Below, in pieces: positions 55,722 to 64,000 of a DNA stretch of 64,000 nucleotides. This stretch comes from Notospermus geniculatus (lineage: Eukaryota; Nemertea; Pilidiophora; Heteronemertea; Lineidae), in NCBI GenBank assembly GCA_002633025.1, contig NMRB01000016.1:687131-751130 (forward strand), given 5' to 3'. The translations under genes were made by a program, and so were the position numbers. Positions within the stretch are counted from its first letter, which is position 1; the number at the start of each line of letters is the position of its first letter. The notes below the pieces were generated by a model that saw only the letters and a list, made by a program, of their open reading frames with translations, was not told the origin of the DNA and did no database searches.

Positions 55722-56968
55722 TATTTTCGAAAAGTGATGACTAAAAATCAGACGTAGAACAGAATTCATGGGCAGCGTGTTAGAATTCACGCGATATGAT
55801 CGACAAGTGTTACGGCCTGTCCCAATGGCCTAATTTCAGTCTTCAGTATTCCTAATGTGTGTTAGAAGAATGTTTGAGGATTTTGAGATACATCTACGTG
55901 GATCATCTTGCCTAACCGAATCAATATCAATGATATCCTCTTGGGACTCCAGCAGCACTTAGCCGGAAAGTTCGTGCATTCGTTCAGATTTGAAGACAAT
56001 CAGATGGTGTCTATGTAGTAGAAAGAAAGAATACGTGCATACCTGCTTTCATACCCAGAGGTTACTCAGCAGTCAGACTCCGGCCGCTCGTAACAACTAT
56101 GTGTGAGCATGTGCCAAGTCGATTGATGCTATGCTATGCAGATTTCATTCATTCCTGCAATGACATCACGCATAAATTAGCATTTTCGACTCGGCCTAGT
56201 TCCAGCTAACTGTACGGAAAATAGCACTGGCATTTTCACACACTTACTCCTCGATATCTTCCAAACTACCCATCCGAACTTGATGGAACAAAAAGCAAAA
56301 TATGTGTATTTCATACACGTCAGTAATAATCTATGTAGTCAATTTTGAGATACAACTTGATCTTTAAAGATACGACGACGCAACGTCAACATGCGGCTCA
56401 ACGACAAGTACTCATCTGATCGCAATGCTCTTCTCGTGTAATAGAGATTATGCAAAGCCGTTCAGTTTTGAACGAGGAAGCTTGGAAACGACGCTAGAGA
56501 TCGGTCATCTGCGTCATCTTTGACAATGAATGTCGCCTGTAATTCATTATAGCTGCACTCGGGACATCACCAGAATAACGACTAAGTTCACTAACAAGAT
56601 TTAAACGGCCACATCCATTATCTACCTGACGGGTAACACAACAGCGGATTTAAACCGACGTCACCTTGCCAATCACATCACAAGCTATCATATTGGGGCG
56701 AGTATATCGGTTCCTTTATGCAGGCAGTTATGAGTTGTCTGTTCTGCCAGGTTGTAATATCTCGGCCTGCGTTACATCTCGGATCAACCGATGACAATCG
56801 CGGTCACTCGACAATAATCCATCCAAGAGAGCGAGAGCCAATAAGACATTGCTACATGGAACCATTTACTTGGCGTCAGCGGAGGATTAATATGACCACA
56901 GCGCACCTTCTCCTTTCAAATTGATTTTTTCCTGTGGTGTTTGCTGATCTTTGTGTCATAAACCCGTT
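55722..56968. other. Spacer, no gene seen
   Basis: Unique-looking sequence without recognisable exons, repeats or RNA genes. Confidence 0.45.
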
Positions 56969-57282
56969 ATTTACCGTCGAACATGTCGTTACAGGGGCTA
57001 CATGTAGCAAGACTATTGTACAGTAGTATAGGAGAAACCATGAACAATACATGCGAAAGTAAGGATAGATACAGCGGGTAAAAGCTAATTTAGTTATAAA
57101 ATGATGAAATGATTTTTTCAGATGCTTCTTTTAAACTGTTGAAACAATGCAAGAACAACATAGATGTACACCCGGGAGACAAAGGAAAAATGGATTTTGG
57201 TTCATACCCAGCCACGAGCCTCCCATCAGTGTTGAGGATCGGGAAACAGTCTTGTTACCTACACATCTCTTGAGATGGATCC
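56969..57282. repeat. 0.3-kb block repeated at 57688-57995
   Basis: Both copies contain TCGAACATGTCGTTACAGGG, an open stretch MSLQGL, then an intron-like GGGTAAAAG...TTTTTTCAG and a second open stretch (LLKQCKNNIDVHPGD). The second copy begins right after a lone N at 57687. It could be a contig overlap rather than a genomic duplication. Coding capacity is only suggestive. Confidence 0.75.
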
Positions 57283-57317
57283 TACGGCGCCCGGGAAGGG
57301 ACATGGAAATAAAAAAA

Positions 57318-57686
57318 TTATTATCTCGTATATAGTCGACTTTTATCACGTATATAGTCGACTTTTATCTCGTATATATACGACTTTTTCAAGATATCTC
57401 GTATATAGTTGTCTTTTATCACGTATATAGTCGACTTTTATCTCGTATATAGTCGACTTTTTATCTCGTATATAGTCGACTTTTTATCTCGTATATAGTC
57501 GACTTTTATCTCGTATATATACGACTTTTATCTCGTATATATACGACTTTTTCAAGAAAAGTCGTATATAGTTGACTTTTATTTCGTATATAGTTGACAT
57601 TTATCTCGTATATAGTCGCCTTTAATCACGTATATAGTCGACTTTTATCTCGTACGACTTTTTATCTCGTATATAGTCGACTTTTT
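57318..57686. repeat. Minisatellite of TATCTCGTATATAGTCGACT units
   Basis: About 17 imperfect copies of a roughly 20-23 bp unit, with TCACGTATATAGT and GTATATATACGACTT variants. The core TCGTATATA and AGTCGACT are near-palindromic. The array runs into a lone N, so its true length is unknown. Confidence 0.93.
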
Positions 57687-57995
57687 NATTTACCGTCGAA
57701 CATGTCGTTACAGGGGCTAGCAAGACTATTGTACAGTAGTATAGGAGAAACCATGAACAATACATGCGAAAGTAAGGATAGATACAGCGGGTAAAAGATG
57801 ATTTAGTTATAAGACGATGAAATGATTTTTTCAGATGCTTCTTTTAAACTGTTGAAACAATGCAAGAACAACATAGATGTACACCCGGGAGACATAGGAA
57901 AAATGGATTTTGGTTCATACCCAGCCACGTGCCTCCCATCAGTGTTGAGGATCAGGAAACAGTCTTGTTACCTACACATCTCTTGAGATGGATCC

Positions 57996-60916
57996 ACTGT
58001 AAGAACTCGTAAAGCCTTTTCCTACTGATCACACATCTCACAAATTACCACCGAGGTGAGAGACCCCAGGTTGGTTGTCCCAAGGCCAATTTATCACAGC
58101 TAAAGAGGTGCCTATCTATTTATCTGGGCACGCAACTGTCTCAACGGGACAACGGTTGCGATACCTTTGAGTTCTCATGGATGCAAGCTTTGTTGGAAAG
58201 AATCGATCCAGTTGATCACAGTCACGAAAATCAATTCTGGAGGACGTTGGGGGAGGACTGGAAGCAAGCGCTAAGACGTGGTAGGAAGGGGAACTACGCT
58301 TGTGTCGGGACTCGATCAGGGCGATGTGGGGTGGCATTTGCCTTGCCTAGGCTACCTTCTGGCGAACGACAATGCGTCTCCTTTTTTACAGGTCGGAAAA
58401 TACTCGCTTTATGAAATATTCAAAAGGCAGAGTACTGCTTACCGTTGATGGCCTGGTATATAACTTGTCTATAATTCTGCTACATAGGCAATAAAATAAG
58501 AGGTGTTTGTGGAAAAGGTGAAAGAAAGTGGCTAATTATCGAGAAGGTTTAGACACACGGCTAATGTTGATCCCGAGTCAAACTCTAGATAGGCCTATAG
58601 GGCGTGGTCTGCATCTATCGCACGTGATAGATTAGACAACAGCAACGAGCAACGAGCAGTGCTGCCACCGAAGCGAAAATTTGGCCGCGGCCTTGCTAAT
58701 CCCACATAATCTTCCTTTGCCTCTCTCTGTGTGCATTGTTTCCCTCCTCGAACCCTCTCCCGAGCCCTACAACGACCGGAAGCGTGCAGGGTGAATGATA
58801 CGTGTATAAATGATGTTAACTGTACTATTTGTAGTGTTATCATGAATTTTTATCATAATATCCCGTCGAGAGAAGCCCTGGGGAGATTGTACGTTCTCCT
58901 CCATTGAATAATGGGAAATGAGAATTTCACGTGTCATAACTATTTAACGCATCTGATATGTTCGCGTTGTATTCTCGCGAGGATTGAGTGGTAACGATTA
59001 ATACGAGAGCATCATTTTACATGTCATATTATGTGTTAATTCCATCTGAAGTAAAACATATATTTACAGTTGTATTTTGGTGTTTTAGCATTTCATATAA
59101 TTATGAATAAAACATTGCTTGGGTGCCGTCTTATGACAGCGGAAGGATTTATTATCAACATAGTGGATTGTTGATTGCTGGCAAGATTATCAGATCAGAG
59201 GCCAAAGTGAAAATATGAAATATGAAATTCAGAAATGAAGAGGATTTGGATAACGTACCCTGACATATGAGTTATGATAGGCGGTAAAGTCAGGCCGGGG
59301 CAGATCCGGGTTTTTTGCGAGGGGGTCTGAGGAAGGTCTGGAGGTTTCTCTTTCCGAAGACAAAAATCTCAGCACTTGTCGCTGCGTGTGCTACAGGCTT
59401 TAGAGGCACGAAATGCTAGTACACCGAATGACACCGAATCATTCGTCTTTCCACCGGCGCTGAAGTCGGATTCCCCCAAAACAACAGTGTGAAAATTGAG
59501 GCGTTACATGTGCCAGCCAATGACGAGAGGTGAGAAACGGATGAGCCCCCGGTTGATATCGGCGTTAACATGCCTGCAGAAAAGCGGCAGATAATAGGCC
59601 AATGACACGTCTTACCTTTCACGAAACAGGGGTCAGCCGTATCAGTATATGACAAACGCGATTATGGGTACCGCTGGGAGGGATTGTGGAGTGTACAGTC
59701 ACAGTATAGATTAAGACCAAATCGGTAATTTCTCAAACTACATTGCCAATACGTTTTGTGGCCTTGTCTGGTAAGCAAATGTGAACCTCCGAGTTTTGGC
59801 TCCACCAGTATACTGTACTCCCATAAAATATAGGCTACTACGAAATCAGTGAACATGCAATGCAACAAACTTTTGTGCCAGGCACGACGTGGCCCATTCT
59901 ACTGCTCGGAGATTATTTGCTCACTGAAAAAAAACTGTAGAAGACAAGGCCCCGACGTGCAACACAGATGTGACTGAAGCGGACGTTATTGATACCAGCC
60001 CAACAAGGAATAAATACATGATGATATGGATGATATGTAATATACACAAATCTCCCTTCTACTGCTTATCTAAAACATCATTCTGGGCGAAAGGTTCGTA
60101 AATTCAACCCTTGGGAGGGGAGTATCGTCTTAAGCAGCTACTTGTTATGTCCTCGGTGGTCCGATAAAAGAAATAGGGCTGATTGACCCGAAGTAGAGAC
60201 GCGACTTACATAAGGATTATATCCTAACGATGCTTTCGTCTGTTTCAAGGTCGAAGCCAAAACAATGAGTTAGCACTTATGAAATTCTGTTCAACGCGAT
60301 TCGGGTTCATTTTCCAATTACCGGCGTAGTTCAAGGAAAATCAGGTTTTGACCTTAAACGCGAGTGAGCACGATTTTTCCTTTGATATGATACAATCACA
60401 CTTCACTTTCATTCAAGGTAAACAAGATGTTCAACTTTTCCTTCTTTCTGCAGCAAAGTGGTCGATAGAAAAAGCTTCGATTAATACATATTGAAGCTAA
60501 GGTAATCGACTGATAAGTGGCAAATTTTGAAAGAATCCTGACGACCGGTTTTTGAGATATGTAAGGGAACATCGTTTGTTTATTTTATCATTGGATTACC
60601 CTGCATTGGGATGTATAATATGGAGTGTAGTATACTCTCCATTCAGTCAGTGAAGCTTGCCTCCATGGATGCCAGAAAAAATTATGGCATGGAGGGAAAG
60701 GCTACAGTTCTATTTTTCGTATGCATTATAAGGCCCCTACAAGTGAGTTTGAAATAAATCATTTCACTATAATAGTGGAGGCTGAAAACAGCGATGTAAT
60801 TTGAAGAACTGCACTTTGTGCAATAGATATACCGTCACACGTTATTTGAGAAAAGTTTTAAACAGAAACTCAAGTGTTTTGAGTTACATGTATAACATTC
60901 TAAAATTTTTGTGAGC
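57996..60916. other. Spacer upstream of receptor B4, no gene seen
   Basis: No supported coding exon. About 60450-60580 resembles spacer at about 53240-53370 and 48535-48660 (shared TGACGACCGGTTTTTGAGAT-like words), so the family-B duplication unit includes this upstream sequence. Confidence 0.5.
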
Positions 60917-60979
60917 ATCATTTTAACCATGAAGCGGTCTAAGATAAGTGTTGTTGTCGTGTTTGGATGTGGAACTCTC
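60917..60979 (+). pseudogene. 63-bp stray fragment of a family-B receptor (TM3-4 loop / TM4)
   Basis: ATCATTTTAACCATGAAGCG through GGATGTGGAACTCTC matches coding sequence of B4 (about 61623-61686) with two differences, but has no surrounding receptor sequence. Confidence 0.88.
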
Positions 60980-61017
60980 ACCAGCAGCTCAACACGGTGA
61001 GTCCAAAGGTCTGGGGG

Positions 61018-61023
61018 CACGTG
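61018..61023. promoter_or_regulatory. Conserved CACGTG box upstream of receptor B4
   Basis: It lies in GTCTGGGGGCACGTGGAATG, 136 bp upstream of the start codon, aligned to those of B2 and B3. In broken copy B1 the aligned sequence is GTCACGTACAACG (46483-46488 = CACGTA). Confidence 0.5.
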
Positions 61024-61158
61024 GAATGTTCCAGACTGATGAAGAAAGGATTGATTCCTTTAATTTCGATTTCAAAAAATCATTTCTTAAACGTGGTTCC
61101 AGGAGTTGGCGATAAACCAAGCTTTTGACATACTAGTACAGTTCCAAAGTGGACGTGG

Positions 61159-62172
61159 ATGATGCCTTTAGAAATGAGCCATCCCTCCTCAATGATAACA
61201 CCATCTATTCATATTGGTGAATCACGTACCATTGCGACAGCTGCCGTCAGTTCATTGAAATACCCTGTTGACATTGCTATCTACGTCATGACGGTTCCTT
61301 TGCCGCCGATCCTTGGCATTGTTGGTCTGATAGGAAACCTCATGAGCTACATTCTAATGAGCCAGAAGAAGTATGCGAAAAGCACGGCTTGTTTCTACAT
61401 GCGCTGTCTGGCCATTTTAGATTGTTTCTACATCTACGGAAGAATGTTCCTGCGTTATGTTTTGGTGATGGCGCCACATCTTTTCGACAACATCTACGTC
61501 AAACATCCGTATTGTTTGTACTATTTCATGAATTTCAGGATGGGAGTCTTCCTATCGCCATGGTTGCTAGTTGTCATGGCATTCGACCGTTTCGTCGCCG
61601 TCAGCTGGCCGCTGAAGGCCGCCATCATTTTAACCATGAGGCGGTCTAAGATAAGTGTTCTTGTCGTGTTTGGATGTGGAACTCTCTTCGGTCTGGCGCA
61701 GCTGTCAAGAAAGTGGCAAGAAAAGTACAGTCACTGGCTATGTCCTTATGAATACGACCCACCATTTGACGCCATCTATGCCTGGATTGGAGGAGTAGTT
61801 GAAGCGTTTTTGCCAATCTTGGGCATTTCCTTCTTCAACGTTGGGATTCTGATTGCCATCAACCGAAGCAGAAAAGACAAGAAGTTGAAAACATTGACAA
61901 CAGGCTCCAAGGACTCCTCTGTCAACCTGGCCACATTTTTGGTGACCAGTACATTCATTGTGTTTAGGATTCCTAACAAGATAAGCGATTTCTACTGGGA
62001 ATACAGACATGGGGAAGTGACCCCTGACATGCAGCAGTTGAAAAGAATTTCACTCAATGCTGGTGTTCTGTCTGAGGGCATGATCTACTGCCTCAACTCG
62101 TATTTTTATGTTTTAGCTTGCAAACGGTTGAGACAGGAGATGTTTCGAATAATGTTTTGTTTTCGAAAATAA
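61159..62172 (+). CDS. Class A GPCR, family B copy 4 (337 aa)
   Basis: An intact single-exon receptor. Two adjacent ATGs are available (61159 and 61162). Landmarks: GIVGLIGNLMSYILM (TM1), CLAILDCFYIYGR (TM2), HPYC then AFDRFVAVSWP (TM3), SHWLCPYEYDPPFD (loop 2), PILGISFFNVGILIAI (TM5), NLATFLVTSTFIVFRIP (TM6) and CLNSYFYVLACKRLRQE (TM7). The N-terminus lacks the NTS sequon of B2/B3, having SHPSS instead. Short family-B fragments lie on both sides (60917-60979 and 62312-62368). Stop TAA. Ligand unknown. Confidence 0.93.
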   Translation: MMPLEMSHPSSMITPSIHIGESRTIATAAVSSLKYPVDIAIYVMTVPLPPILGIVGLIGNLMSYILMSQKKYAKSTACFYMRCLAILDCFYIYGRMFLRYVLVMAPHLFDNIYVKHPYCLYYFMNFRMGVFLSPWLLVVMAFDRFVAVSWPLKAAIILTMRRSKISVLVVFGCGTLFGLAQLSRKWQEKYSHWLCPYEYDPPFDAIYAWIGGVVEAFLPILGISFFNVGILIAINRSRKDKKLKTLTTGSKDSSVNLATFLVTSTFIVFRIPNKISDFYWEYRHGEVTPDMQQLKRISLNAGVLSEGMIYCLNSYFYVLACKRLRQEMFRIMFCFRK

Positions 62173-62311
62173 AATATACATTGTTGTACACCTCAGCCCG
62201 AGTTTCTGTTGGCATCATAAAACAACTTCCAACATGTCCAATGTTTTGAATTAATAAATCTGTATGGACAAAACATTGCTACATGTAGTTTCAGAAACGG
62301 TCTCGGCCAAC

Positions 62312-62368
62312 GGTTTTTACTGCGAACACAGACAGGGTGAAGTGACCCCCACTCCCAACTCCATTAAA
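62312..62368 (+). pseudogene. Stray fragment of a family-B receptor (third outer loop)
   Basis: GGTTTTTACTGCGAACACAG and then ACAGGGTGAAGTGACCCC translate as GFYCEHRQGEVTP, matching DFYWEYRQGEVTP of B3. It is isolated 140 bp past the B4 stop codon. Confidence 0.8.
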
Positions 62369-63572
62369 GTTCGTTTGCCTATTAGTAAGGGTGCAGTAAG
62401 GGTGCCTTTTTTATCGCATCTGATATGTTCACGTTGTATTCCCACGAGACCTGAGGGGCGTTGATTAATATGGTACAAAAGAGGGTATTTCTCAACAGTG
62501 TTGAAAATCACTCCGCCCAAGACCCTATAACGCAGTCTTTTTCGAGAAGATACTTCGCTCTCTCAAACGACTGCGCAATCGGTCTGGCAAATTGGTGATT
62601 ATCGACTCCAAAACCGGAGCATGAACAATCATATTGTATTGGAATATCAAGTGCCGTCTGCACTTGCTGCTGAGTTTGATGTGTAGTACCTTTTAATTGC
62701 CCTCATATATGATATTTCTGCTCTAAAAAGTCAGAATGGGGTTGATGTCGGAAAATACCTCCCAAAGTTAGCAAGAAAAAGGTGCTGAGAGATTTCTATT
62801 CTGGTAGGGAAATTGAAATTAGAGTCACCGGTAAGGGTAGGAAAGGGTTCTAAATAAAATCATTAATCTTCATTTATACGCTCTCACCGTTGATGCTTTT
62901 GATGTGGAATCGTGGTCAAAAGTTCACATTAACGTTTCTTGTGACGTTTAGATAACATTGGTAAATGATAATTTTACAAACATGAATTACTGAAACAATT
63001 GGTTATCTTATTAGTGGCATAAGTCAGTGGTAAATTATGTTACTAATCAGTTAGCACAAAATTGTTGTGATAATTTCTATTTGAAACAATTATCTCACTC
63101 AGAGAAGCTGCTTATAAAGGTCAATAGTTTACAGGACAGATGGAATGTCAACCATTCCATTTACGTAAAGACGCTCATTAATCCACGTGTTTTTTTTGTG
63201 CGAGTTGGTTCTCAATGGGGAATTCACTATTCTATGGTTGAGTTGCCCATTGAGAGCCAACTTCCGCGAGAAAACTCTCACACGGAGAGGCGCCATATGG
63301 GTGATGAATCGCGAACAGAAAATTGCGTGAGAATGGACATCATCAGGATAAACATTAATCATCTGACATAATAAAAAAAATTCGCGTCCTTAAATCTTCT
63401 GACGTTGGGAAATTCATTCATTCATTCATATATAAGCCGTAAAGGTTCAAGTATAAATGTGTTGTAAATGATACTTATGATATTTATCTTCTCCAAGAAG
63501 CCCCTTGGCATTGTTTGATCGATTGTTGGTCCTCGCGTGCTCTGAACCTCGTTATCGATCATTGACATCCGG

Positions 63573-63693
63573 GTTATAAGTAGTGTCGTCTGCTGCGCCC
63601 GTCTTCAGTTGTTGAAAGAAGGCCGGGCGTCAGGATACATCGTCGACTGGATAAGAAACGCTTTAATACTATTTCGCCAAGCAGCAAGCTAAG
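63573..63693 (+). promoter_or_regulatory. Candidate TATA promoter and first noncoding exon
   Basis: A TATA-like TTATAAG at 63573-63579 is followed about 115 bases later by a strong donor (CTAAG|GTAAGC at 63693/63694). No ORF begins in the interval. It could be the first exon of a gene lying beyond the window. Speculative. Confidence 0.3.
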
Positions 63694-64000
63694 GTAAGCT
63701 GATGTCCTCTTTGAAATTATACATGTATTTTTTTTTATTCCTTTGTCATGGCCGTATTGATGCCCATTTGAAGACTTTTCGTATTTTGAATGGGAAACAT
63801 TATGGTTGATGGTCATTTAGATGATCAGAGGAGCAAACTTTCATTGACTTTCTCTTTATGTATCTAGACGATTATGGTGTAACCTCGGCTGGTTTAAGAA
63901 GTTTCGTCAGTGCATGTCTGACACAGCAAGTCATATTCATTGACAGAAACTATGATGACTGTGCCGATCATTTTACATGTAATTAAAAACTGTATGTAGG

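Noticed and set aside
56718-56924. 68-codon open frame in the B3-B4 spacer
   Set aside because: No domain or conservation clue; not distinguishable from chance.
57318-57686. CRISPR-like regular repeat array
   Set aside because: The genome is eukaryotic and units are contiguous without unique spacers; it is a minisatellite.
58181-58414. 77-codon plus-strand open frame starting MQALLERID
   Set aside because: No recognisable domain, no convincing splice context, short; chance open frame is more likely.
63027-63371. 114-codon plus-strand open frame near the right end
   Set aside because: Composition is spacer-like, no homology is recognised, and a frame on the other strand is almost as open over the same region.

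Overview
This is a 64-kb piece of an animal nuclear genome, almost certainly a marine invertebrate. Genes are split by GT-AG introns, the standard genetic code is used, and the coding exons match conserved metazoan housekeeping genes. Spacer DNA is rich in AGGCCT, ACATGTA and ACCGGTA words and in short hairpin transposons. Phylum cannot be fixed from sequence alone; an invertebrate deuterostome (echinoderm, hemichordate, amphioxus) or a lophotrochozoan would all fit.

Left part (1-23.7 kb), three conserved genes. The condensin II subunit NCAPD3 runs on the minus strand (1078-16608, about 31 exons). The spliceosomal protein MFAP1 runs head to head with it on the plus strand (17220-20224, 9 exons). 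The nuclear FKBP-type protein FKBP3 follows on the minus strand (about 21166-23665). NCAPD3 and MFAP1 share a roughly 0.6-kb divergent promoter region holding a perfect 16-bp inverted repeat. The 4.2-kb NCAPD3 intron between 9907 and 14155 carries, on the opposite strand, a small tandem array of death-domain genes (four death-domain copies; the first has a frameshift).

Middle (23.7-28 kb) is gene-poor. It holds non-autonomous transposons, including one Mutator-like element inserted inside another, plus a tRNA-derived sequence.

Right part (28-64 kb), two tandem families of class A (rhodopsin-like) seven-transmembrane receptors, all on the plus strand. Family A (28-44 kb) has six copies with an identical three-exon layout (TM1-2 / TM3-4 / TM5-7). 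Four are intact, one is cut by an assembly gap, and one has lost its TM3-4 exon. Family B (46.5-62.2 kb) has four single-exon copies of about 335 residues. Three are intact; one is broken by a 250-bp internal duplication and a 19-nt deletion. The three intact B copies share an upstream CACGTG box that is decayed in the broken one. Ligands are unknown; lineage-specific tandem arrays of this type often act in chemosensation or peptide sensing, but that is inference.

The window is dense with MITE-like hairpins. Most have TAA/TTA (TWA) target duplications, others TA, and one pair has 9-10 bp duplications. One insertion can be proven within the window because a paralogous empty site survives. Single-N positions mark contig joins that are often flanked by redundant or missing sequence, so some apparent duplications and one receptor truncation are assembly effects.
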